NCBI GenBank assembly: GCA_027080315.1
Contig: JALWSI010000139.1
Location: 1 to 5,439 of the forward strand
Source of the DNA: a bacterium
Lineage (GTDB): Bacteria > Thermosulfidibacterota > Thermosulfidibacteria > Thermosulfidibacterales > JALWSI01
Direction of reading: 5' to 3'
Length of the DNA stretch: 5,439 nt
Below are positions 1 to 5,326 of this stretch, in pieces (positions within the stretch are counted from its first letter, which is position 1; the number at the start of each line of letters is the position of its first letter). The position numbers and the translations under genes were made by a program. The notes beneath the pieces are model-generated. The model did no database searches. It worked only from the letters and a program-made list of their open reading frames with translations, and had not been told where the DNA came from.

Positions 1-73
1 GTGATTTTCTCCAAATCTTCTTACGGCGTTTCCTCTAAAAAGGGTTTTAGGGGATAAGGCAAGGAGGGAACAG
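1..73 (+). other. Leader before the receptor gene; possible 3' end of an upstream gene
   Basis: No complete gene fits here. One frame stays open from the left edge to a TAA at 55-57 (18 codons), a second is open to a TAA at 36-38 (11 codons), and the third has a TGA at 2-4. Any of these could be the tail of an upstream gene, and the peptides are too short to recognise. The stretch ends in a near-perfect Shine-Dalgarno sequence, AAGGAGGG at 61-68, five bases before the ATG at 74. I saw no convincing -35/-10 pair, so the transcript probably starts further upstream. Confidence 0.4.
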
Positions 74-847
74 ATGAGTATTAGAAGCAAGATAATCCTG
101 TTGGTGGTGGTAGCTGTTCTTGTGGCTTCGGGTTTGGTGGGAGGCTTGGCGATAAAGTTCAGCCTTAAAACCTTGAGAGGGGAGATCCTGAAACGCGGTG
201 AGGCTCTCACCCTTGCCTTGGGTTCTGCCTTAAGGGAACCTTTGGTGGTTCAGGATACGGTTAAGGTGAAAGAGGTGATTGACTCTTACGGTGAGATGAA
301 GGGGGTGATCCTTGCAGCGGCCCTTTCTCCAGACGGAGATGTATTGGCGGTCTCCCCTATGGAGAGGCTTTCACCAGAGCTTAGGTACTACCTGGTAAAG
401 AATATTAACGAGGAAGAGAACCCTGAAGGTGAAGAGATTTTATACTTTAAGTTTCCCACCCCGTTGGTCTCAAAAGGCGTCTCGTACGATTCGGTGTACG
501 TGGTGCACAAGACAATTCTGGGAGGCACTGGAGGTCATGTTTATCTGGCTTTGCCCACGGCTTTTGCCACAGTGGTTAAGACCCAGCATAAACTCGGTTT
601 TTTGGTTGGGGGAGCGGGGCTTGCTATGGCTGTGCTGGTTGCCATCTTGGCAGCGGCAATAGGAGTCGGTTTAACAAGGAGAATACTCTATCTGGCTGAT
701 GTGGCAGAGAGAATGAGCTTGGGAGAGCTGGATCTGCCTGTTGAGGTTAAAGGTTCAGATGAGCTGGCGAGACTTGCCGAGGCGTTGGAGAGAATGAGGG
801 TCTCTCTGAAAGCGGCTATAGAGAGACTTAAAAAGCGTACCATGTGA
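74..847 (+). CDS. Membrane sensor protein: single Cache-like periplasmic domain plus HAMP, no output domain
   Basis: This is a 257-residue inner-membrane protein with receptor architecture. Residues 1-6 are short and basic, and residues 7-28 form a first hydrophobic helix. Residues 29-173 form an extracytoplasmic domain of about 145 residues, resembling a single Cache (PAS-like) sensor: a helix with LALGSALREPLV, then a segment ending in SPDGDVLAVS and a late strand GGHVYLALP. Residues 174-200 are a second membrane helix. Residues 201-250 are a HAMP linker, with the typical GSDELARLAEALERM pattern at 227-241 starting its second helix. The protein stops about seven residues after HAMP. There is no methyl-accepting, histidine kinase, GGDEF or phosphatase domain, and the 26 bp to the next gene leave no room for a lost one. 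The start is firm: the strong Shine-Dalgarno at 61-68 is well spaced and no other start codon lies upstream in frame. Its neighbours suggest it passes a signal to the GTPase encoded next. Domain calls are by eye; the ligand is unknown. Confidence 0.85.
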   Translation: MSIRSKIILLVVVAVLVASGLVGGLAIKFSLKTLRGEILKRGEALTLALGSALREPLVVQDTVKVKEVIDSYGEMKGVILAAALSPDGDVLAVSPMERLSPELRYYLVKNINEEENPEGEEILYFKFPTPLVSKGVSYDSVYVVHKTILGGTGGHVYLALPTAFATVVKTQHKLGFLVGGAGLAMAVLVAILAAAIGVGLTRRILYLADVAERMSLGELDLPVEVKGSDELARLAEALERMRVSLKAAIERLKKRTM

Positions 848-873
848 GGCAGAAGAAGGATTGCTTATAGATC

Positions 874-1494
874 ATGTTGGTCAACTTAGCCAGCAAAGAG
901 GTCACCTTCAAGATAGTCTATTACGGACCGGGGTTGTGTGGGAAGACCACCAACCTTCTGCAGGTGCACTCAAAGCTGAAAAACAGTGAAAGAAGCGAAC
1001 TGGTTAGCCTGGCCAACAGGGAGGATAGAACCATATTTTTTGATTTTGCCTCGGTGGATCTGGGCACCCTTTCAGGGTTGAAGGTGAAGTTCAGCCTTTA
1101 TACGGTGCCAGGACAGTCTATCTACAAGGTTACCAGAAAACTGGTGTTGAAAGGCGTAGATGGCCTTGTCTTTGTGGCAGACTCTTCGCCTGATAGAATG
1201 AAGGCCAACATGCTCTCTTTTCAAGAGATGGTGGCTCATTTGAGAAAGATAGGGCTCTCTTTAAAGGAGGTTCCTATGGTGATTCAATACAACAAGAGGG
1301 ACTTGCCAAATGCTCTTCCTCTGAAGGTTCTGGAGAGGTTCAATGTGAGAAGGGCTCCTGCCATTGAGGCAGTGGCTGTAGAGGGTACAGGTGTTATGGA
1401 GACTCTCAATACCATCGCAAAGCTTGTTCTCTCAAAGCACGCTTCTGTTCTGAAGGGTGTGGGGAAGAGAAAAGCGGCAGCTGGGGGTGTGTAA
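874..1494 (+). CDS. MglA-family small Ras-like GTPase
   Basis: This 206-residue cytoplasmic GTPase matches the Myxococcus MglA family closely. The P-loop GPGLCGKTT is at 18-26. Switch I is EDRTIFFDF at 50-58, with the candidate catalytic arginine R52 and Mg-binding T53. G3 is TVPGQ at 77-81, with the family's Thr in place of the usual Ras Asp and with catalytic Q81. RKLVLKGVDGLVFVADS lies at 88-104, the base-specificity motif NKRD at 140-143, and the G5 region near EAVAVEGTGV at 165-174. Numbering runs one behind M. xanthus MglA. In known systems MglA sets cell polarity and motility and is switched off by the roadblock protein MglB. No roadblock gene is in this window. The tail (about 188-206) is longer and more basic than in M. 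xanthus MglA. Within switch II, QSIYKVTRKL differs from the M. xanthus QVFYDASRKL. The start is fixed by an in-frame TAG at 868-870. The AAGGA at 856-860 is 13 bases away, which is long. The stop shares one base with the next start (TAATG), suggesting translational coupling. Confidence 0.95.
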   Translation: MLVNLASKEVTFKIVYYGPGLCGKTTNLLQVHSKLKNSERSELVSLANREDRTIFFDFASVDLGTLSGLKVKFSLYTVPGQSIYKVTRKLVLKGVDGLVFVADSSPDRMKANMLSFQEMVAHLRKIGLSLKEVPMVIQYNKRDLPNALPLKVLERFNVRRAPAIEAVAVEGTGVMETLNTIAKLVLSKHASVLKGVGKRKAAAGGV

Positions 1495-2624
1495 TGAAAA
1501 GGCTGGTTATGGTGATTTTTGTGCTTTCTTTCATAGCCTGTGGGGTGAGTGTGGCTTGGTCCGAAGGGGTGGTGAAGATAGGAACCACCATGGGGCTTTC
1601 GGGTTATTACAGCGGTGTAGCTAATAATTTTCTTAAAGGCTACACACTGGCCTTTGAAGAGATAAACAGCCAAGGGGGAGTGAAGGGAAGGCGGTTAGAG
1701 CAGATTGTGTATGATGATGGATACGATCCAGCCCGTACCATAAAGGGGCTTAACAAGCTGGTGTACGAGGATAAGGTTCCTCTTTTATTTGCCGTCTTTG
1801 GGACGCCCCCCAACGCGGTGGCCTCTTTGAGACTGAAGGTTTTTAAGATTCCCCTCTTCTTCCCCTGTTCGGGAGGAGGCTTTCTCTATTCTAACCAGCC
1901 TTACGTATTCACCTTTCAGGCCTCTTACATGTCTGAAAGTAGGGCTATGATAGAGCAGGCTGTGAAAGATGGCTACAAAAGGATAGGAGTTGTTTACCTC
2001 ACCAACACCTACGGATGGGACTGTAAAATAGCCTCGTTGAAAGAGGCAAGAAAACAGAATGTGGAGGCCTTTCCTATACCTTTAAAAAAGAGCGAAGATA
2101 TACCTCTTGTGGTGAAGGAGCTGTTGGATAAGAAGGCAGATGCCGTCTATCTTGCTGTTCCCAACAAGTTCCTAGTGCCCTTGCTAAGATTCATGGATGC
2201 TAAAGGATACCATCCTGGCCTCTATGCTGAGTGCTACTGCAGGTTGGCCGATGCTCTTCAGGCCATAGGAGACGATGTGGCTTCCCGATTCCCCACAGCA
2301 GTGGCGGGACGCTTTCTCCCTCAGCTGAGCGAAAATTATCGTTGTGTGACCTGGTACAAAAAGGCCTTAGAGATGTTCTCGCCTGAGGAGCCTCCCAATC
2401 CTGTGGCCTTTCAAGGATACCTTATGGCCAGAACTCTTGGTGAGATACTAAAGCAGGCGCCTTCTTTGGACCCTAAAGGGATCATAAAGGGGGCTGAATC
2501 GGTGAAAGGCTTAGACGTTGGTTTGCCTGAAAAGATATCATATTCTCCCACAGATCATGTGGGACTTACAAGGGTTTTTCTTTACAGGGTTAAGCATGGT
2601 GAGTTGGTCCCACTGGTCAGGTGA
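1494..2624 (+). CDS. Periplasmic solute-binding protein, LivJ/Peripla_BP_6 type (first of two paralogs)
   Basis: This 376-residue secreted protein has the type I periplasmic-binding fold used for branched-chain amino acids, amides and many small carboxylates. Residues 1-23 are a signal peptide: MKR, a hydrophobic core, and a probable cut after AWS at 23. FIAC at 13-16 is only a weak lipobox, so a lipoprotein is possible but less likely. The mature protein opens with KIGTTMGLSGYY (28-39), typical of the first strand and ligand loop. It continues with EINSQGGVKGR (56-66), VYDDGY (72-77), FGTPPN (102-107), PCSGGGFLYS (124-133), YGWDC (173-177) and GYHPGLYAE (238-246). It is about half identical by eye to the next gene's product, and 322-364 is nearly identical. 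The start overlaps the GTPase stop by one base, and no good Shine-Dalgarno is visible, so coupling is likely. No LivH/M permease or LivF/G ATPase gene is nearby, so it may serve a sensor rather than a transporter. The ligand cannot be told from sequence. Confidence 0.92.
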   Translation: MKRLVMVIFVLSFIACGVSVAWSEGVVKIGTTMGLSGYYSGVANNFLKGYTLAFEEINSQGGVKGRRLEQIVYDDGYDPARTIKGLNKLVYEDKVPLLFAVFGTPPNAVASLRLKVFKIPLFFPCSGGGFLYSNQPYVFTFQASYMSESRAMIEQAVKDGYKRIGVVYLTNTYGWDCKIASLKEARKQNVEAFPIPLKKSEDIPLVVKELLDKKADAVYLAVPNKFLVPLLRFMDAKGYHPGLYAECYCRLADALQAIGDDVASRFPTAVAGRFLPQLSENYRCVTWYKKALEMFSPEEPPNPVAFQGYLMARTLGEILKQAPSLDPKGIIKGAESVKGLDVGLPEKISYSPTDHVGLTRVFLYRVKHGELVPLVR

Positions 2625-2626
2625 GC

Positions 2627-2631
2627 AGGTG
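2627..2631 (+). promoter_or_regulatory. Likely ribosome binding site for the second binding protein
   Basis: AGGTG matches the 3' half of the consensus AGGAGGTG. It lies 4 bases before the ATG at 2636 and 7 before the ATG at 2639, just after the stop of the upstream gene at 2622-2624. It supports these starts over the GTG at 2621 and the later ATGs at 2648 and 2660. The evidence is moderate because the motif is only five bases long. Confidence 0.45.
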
Positions 2632-2635
2632 TGAT

Positions 2636-3763
2636 ATGATGATTCATATGAGGGGAGTTATGAATAGAACAGTGGGATGTTTGATGATCCTCTTCCTTAT
2701 TTCTTTTTGGGGGATGGCTCAAGGGGGAGAGGTTATAAAGATAGGCACCTCTATGGACCTCTCAGGCTACTACGGGGAGGTTGGTAAGAAGCTGCTTGAG
2801 GGGTACAACTTGGCCTTTAAGGAGATAAACGCTTCTGGTGGGATCAAAGGTAGAGAGATAGAGCACGTGGTCTATGACGATGGTTACAATGTGGGCAGGG
2901 CCATGGAGAATGTGAGTAAGCTATGTTTGAAAGATAAGGTTTCTCTTCTCTTTGCGGTTTTTGGAACCCCGCCCAATGTGAGCTTGATGTCCAGATTGTC
3001 TGTGCTTAAAGTGCCGCACTTTTTCCCCATATCGGGAGGCTCTTTTCTTTACTCTGAAGTGAATCCTTACCTCTTCACCTTTCTCCCCTCATACAAGAAG
3101 GAGAGCCAATCTCTTGTTGATCTTGCCTATAAAGAGGGACACAAGGGATTGGGCGTTCTCTATCTTCCCAACGCCTACGGATGGGACTGTAAGATCGCCG
3201 CCAAGAGGGAGGCCAAAAGGCTGGGCATGGGTGTGGTCACCTACCGCCTTAAATCGGAAAGGGATGTGAGTTCCTTGGCTAAAAGGCTTGCCTCTCAGAA
3301 GATAGAGGCGCTTTACTTAGTGATACCCTATAAGTTTCTCTTGCCTTTGCTTAAGGCCATGGATGCAGAGGGATACCATCCTGCCCTATATGCGGAGTTC
3401 TATTGCAGGTTGCCTCAAGCCATGGCAGAGCTTAAAGAAAGGGCTAAGCTCTTTAGAGAGGCTGCCTGGGGCAGATTCATTCCCATGTTGGGTGAGGATT
3501 ATCCCGCCATTGGATGGTACAGAGATGCTCTTCAGAGGTTTGCCCCTGATCAGTCTCCGGATCCCACGGTGTTTATGGGTTATATTATGGGAAGGACCCT
3601 GGGAGAGGTATTAAAGAGAGCGCCCTCTTTAGATCCCAAGGGCATCATAAAGGGGGCAGAGTCTGTGAAGGATCTGGACGTGGGGCTCTCTGAGAAGATC
3701 TCATACTCCCCAACCGACCATGTGGGCTTGAGCAGGGTCTTTCTCTACCACCTGAGCCCTTGA
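2636..3763 (+). CDS. Periplasmic solute-binding protein, LivJ/Peripla_BP_6 type (second paralog)
   Basis: This is a tandem paralog of the preceding binding protein, with 375 residues from this start. A signal peptide ends near GMA at 26-28. The mature part repeats the family landmarks: KIGTSMDLSGYY (35-46), EINASGGIKGR (63-73), VYDDGY (79-84), FGTPPN (109-114), PISGGSFLYS (131-140), YGWDC (181-185) and GYHPALYAE (246-254). The C-terminal stretch 329-371 matches the paralog at 40 of 43 positions. Start choice is uncertain. A GTG at 2621 overlaps the previous stop; ATGs lie at 2636, 2639, 2648 and 2660. I chose 2636 because AGGTG at 2627-2631 sits just upstream. The ATG at 2660 gives a signal peptide of the same length as the paralog's, but its GGAG lies only two bases away. 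The gene is clearly in one operon with the GTPase and first binding protein. Two cysteines, C185 and C257, are shared with the paralog. Different ligand-loop residues (for example GTSMD versus GTTMG) suggest the two proteins do not bind exactly the same compound. Confidence 0.9.
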   Translation: MMIHMRGVMNRTVGCLMILFLISFWGMAQGGEVIKIGTSMDLSGYYGEVGKKLLEGYNLAFKEINASGGIKGREIEHVVYDDGYNVGRAMENVSKLCLKDKVSLLFAVFGTPPNVSLMSRLSVLKVPHFFPISGGSFLYSEVNPYLFTFLPSYKKESQSLVDLAYKEGHKGLGVLYLPNAYGWDCKIAAKREAKRLGMGVVTYRLKSERDVSSLAKRLASQKIEALYLVIPYKFLLPLLKAMDAEGYHPALYAEFYCRLPQAMAELKERAKLFREAAWGRFIPMLGEDYPAIGWYRDALQRFAPDQSPDPTVFMGYIMGRTLGEVLKRAPSLDPKGIIKGAESVKDLDVGLSEKISYSPTDHVGLSRVFLYHLSP

Positions 3764-3770
3764 GGTTTTT
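3750..3770 (+). terminator. Weak candidate intrinsic terminator at the end of the binding-protein block
   Basis: An imperfect hairpin, ACCTGAG / TTGAGGT with a CCC loop and one G-G mismatch, spans the stop codon of the second binding protein. It runs straight into TTTTT at 3766-3770. The stem is short and weak, so it may only attenuate transcription or be chance. If real, it would separate the thioesterase from the upstream block. Confidence 0.2.
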
Positions 3771-3838
3771 AATTCTGGGATGCGTGTGCCGAGGAGGCTT
3801 CTTTTGCTTAGAACCAAATGGAGAAGAGAGGGTGAATT

Positions 3839-4312
3839 ATGGATAGAGAGATACTGGAGTGGACAGATACCTTGGCATCTATTTACAGAAGGGCTCCTAT
3901 AAGCAAAACGCTAAACAGCGACATCTGGTTTGATAATGAGGCAAGAGCCCACTTTGTGCTCAGGTTCTACCCTGGAGTGTGTAACGCCATGGGGGACTAC
4001 CACGGGGGGATTATAGGGGCGATGGTGGATAACGCCACCTGGTTCACCGCTGCTGCCCAGTATCCCTGGGTATGGGTGACAACCACAGAGTTTCATACAT
4101 ACATCTTAAAGACTCCTGAGAGACAAGATATTTATTCTGAGGGTTGGATCTTGCATAAAGGCAAAAGATTGGCCGTTGCCAAGGCTGAGGTTAGACGGGC
4201 AGACGGCGCTTTGGTGGCCTATGGTACAGGGACCTTTGCCGTATTGAGTCACATCAGGTTTGATCCAGAGCAGGTGGAGGCCCGGTTGAGAGAACTGGGG
4301 GATGAAAGTTAA
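3839..4312 (+). CDS. Hotdog-fold acyl-CoA thioesterase, PaaI/4HBT-like
   Basis: This 157-residue cytoplasmic enzyme is predicted to hydrolyse a thioester, probably an acyl- or aryl-CoA. It carries the PaaI-type signature HGGIIGAMVDNA at 55-66, where H55-G56-G57 lies on the loop before the long hotdog helix and D64 is the expected catalytic acid. It then follows the family pattern: TTTEFHTYILKTP (81-93) as a core strand, GWILHKGKRLAVAKAEVRRADG (102-123) and YGTGTFAVL (128-136) as later strands. Members usually act as tetramers or dimers of dimers. The length is normal for a single-domain protein. The start is fixed by an in-frame TGA at 3833-3835, with GAGAGGGTG at 3826-3834 as a Shine-Dalgarno. 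It sits 75 bp after the binding-protein gene and 129 bp before the next gene, so operon membership is open. Substrate is not readable from sequence; family members often clear dead-end aryl-CoA thioesters in aromatic acid catabolism. Confidence 0.88.
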   Translation: MDREILEWTDTLASIYRRAPISKTLNSDIWFDNEARAHFVLRFYPGVCNAMGDYHGGIIGAMVDNATWFTAAAQYPWVWVTTTEFHTYILKTPERQDIYSEGWILHKGKRLAVAKAEVRRADGALVAYGTGTFAVLSHIRFDPEQVEARLRELGDES

Positions 4313-4389
4313 CAATTTGGATAGATCTCCTATTCTAAACGACTATATATTGGGGTGAGGTCTTTCGAGTGTGAACTTGCAAATCCATT

Positions 4390-4418
4390 TTGTCCTTAGA
4401 TCTGTATGGGGTTAAAAT
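4390..4418 (+). promoter_or_regulatory. Candidate sigma70-type promoter for the methyltransferase-glycosyltransferase unit
   Basis: TTGTCC at 4390-4395 (four of six bases of TTGACA) is followed by exactly 17 bases and then TAAAAT at 4413-4418 (five of six bases of TATAAT). Transcription would begin near 4425, leaving a leader of about 17 bases before the ATG at 4442. The rest of the 129-base gap (4313-4441) is relatively AT-rich and shows no other clear feature apart from two AGATCT palindromes (4323-4328 and 4398-4403), the second inside the spacer. A second, weaker pair (TTAACA at 4309-4314 and TATTCT at 4331-4336, 16 bases apart) is also possible. Confidence 0.45.
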
Positions 4419-4441
4419 TGAGCCTTGGTGTTTAGAAGGCA

Positions 4442-5326
4442 ATGGAGCGATTGATGGAGTGGAGAGGTTGCAGTTTAGAGGAGGTCTCTCGTTGTCCCCT
4501 ATGCGGTGATGAAGGGAGGGAGGAGGTTTACAATTTTCCTCCTTTCAAGGTGATGCGCTGCCATAGGTGTTCTGCTGCTTACCTCTCTCCTCGTTTGAGG
4601 GAGGAGGATATGGTGGGTTTTTACCAGGATCCTTCGTACTACTCCTCCTCCTCTTCTCCCCTTGGTTACTCTGACTATTCGGCCCAGGCAAAGGGTCTTG
4701 AGAAGAGCTTTAGGGTCCTCGCCAAGAAGCTTAAAAATATGGGTGTAACAGGGGGCTCGCTGCTTGAGATAGGCTGTGGACCAGGAATCTTATTGAAGGC
4801 GGTAGGTGATCTATTCTCTCACAAAGTGGGTGTGGATTTTTCGCGGTCTGCTTTGGAAAAAGCCAAGGCATATGCCCATGAGGTTGTGGTGGGTGGAATA
4901 GAGGTTCTTCCTAAGACCAGAAGATTTGATACGGTGGTGGGAGTGAGCCTCATAGAGCATGTCTATGAACCCATAGCCTTTATGAGAAGTGTGGTTAGCC
5001 ATGTTGAAGAAGACGGGGCCATAGTGATGGTGACACCTGATTTTGATGGTATTTGGAGGAAAGTTTTGGGAGAGAGATGGCCCTCTTTTAAGGTTCCAGA
5101 ACATGTGATCTTCTACAATAGAAATAGCTTGAGACTCTTAGGGGAAGTATGCGGCTTAACCAGCAGTTTTTTCTATTTCACCCAGTTTGCTCTTCTATCC
5201 TTGGTCTTGAATAGTCTGGGAATGGATGGGCTTTTGAAAGCCTTGGATGGGCTACAAGGCCTTTCTTTACCCTTGCCCCACACTATGCTGGGGGTGGTGT
5301 TTAAGAGGCAAGGTCATGGCAGTTGA
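4442..5326 (+). CDS. Class I SAM-dependent methyltransferase with N-terminal zinc-ribbon-like motif
   Basis: This 294-residue cytoplasmic protein begins with a CxxC-x18-CxxC arrangement (C18, C21, C40, C43), as in CPLCG and CHRC. That motif probably binds zinc and is common in methyltransferases found in surface-glycan and secondary-metabolite clusters. After a linker containing YYSSSSSP (66-73), the Rossmann core follows. Motif I is LLEIGCGPG at 107-115. GVDFS at 130-134 carries the acidic residue (D132) expected to hold the SAM ribose. The post-motif segment is FDTVVGVSLIEHVYEP at 162-177, with IEHV typical of the Methyltransf_11/23 group. VMVTPDFDG (195-203) is the next strand. The C-terminal third is more hydrophobic and may bind substrate. 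An in-frame TAG at 4433-4435 makes 4442 the earliest start. AGAAGG is only two bases from it, while the ATG at 4454 has GGAG six bases upstream, so the protein may start at residue 5. The 3' end overlaps the glycosyltransferase by 11 bp. The acceptor is unknown; a sugar, lipid-linked glycan or small metabolite are options. Confidence 0.9.
   Translation: MERLMEWRGCSLEEVSRCPLCGDEGREEVYNFPPFKVMRCHRCSAAYLSPRLREEDMVGFYQDPSYYSSSSSPLGYSDYSAQAKGLEKSFRVLAKKLKNMGVTGGSLLEIGCGPGILLKAVGDLFSHKVGVDFSRSALEKAKAYAHEVVVGGIEVLPKTRRFDTVVGVSLIEHVYEPIAFMRSVVSHVEEDGAIVMVTPDFDGIWRKVLGERWPSFKVPEHVIFYNRNSLRLLGEVCGLTSSFFYFTQFALLSLVLNSLGMDGLLKALDGLQGLSLPLPHTMLGVVFKRQGHGS
5303..5308 (+). promoter_or_regulatory. Ribosome binding site of the glycosyltransferase
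   Basis: AAGAGG lies inside the end of the methyltransferase gene, seven bases before the ATG at 5316. The spacing supports that ATG as the true start of the glycosyltransferase and points to coupled translation of the overlapping pair. Confidence 0.55.

Noticed and set aside
1494-1545. Lipoprotein signal in the first binding protein (C16)
   Set aside because: The residues before the cysteine are F-I-A, lacking the Leu/Val usually needed at -3, while a good signal peptidase I site (AWS, 21-23) follows. The paralog has no matching cysteine at that place.
1284-1673. 129-codon open frame on the - strand across the GTPase/binding-protein junction
   Set aside because: It lies antisense to two well-supported genes, crosses their boundary, and its peptide (rich in His, Thr and Pro) looks like no protein family. 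It is a shadow of coding sequence.
2457-3748. Recent gene conversion between the 3' ends of the binding-protein genes
   Set aside because: Most identical residues in the shared segment use different synonymous codons, so the DNA is old and diverged. Selection on the protein explains the likeness better.
3780-3902. 40-codon + strand frame beginning MRVPRRLLLLRTKWRR in the gap before the thioesterase
   Set aside because: No Shine-Dalgarno before its ATG, and half of it overlaps the thioesterase in another frame. The arginine-rich peptide reflects purine-rich AGA/AGG text, including the thioesterase's own ribosome site.
4313-4389. Riboswitch, terminator or small RNA in the first part of the 129-base gap
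   Set aside because: Only a 4-bp TAGA/TCTA inverted match and two isolated AGATCT palindromes were seen, with no stable stem and no T-run.
4811-5104. 97-codon open frame on the - strand inside the methyltransferase
   Set aside because: Antisense to the conserved SAM-binding core, no ribosome site seen, and His-rich peptide typical of a reversed coding strand.
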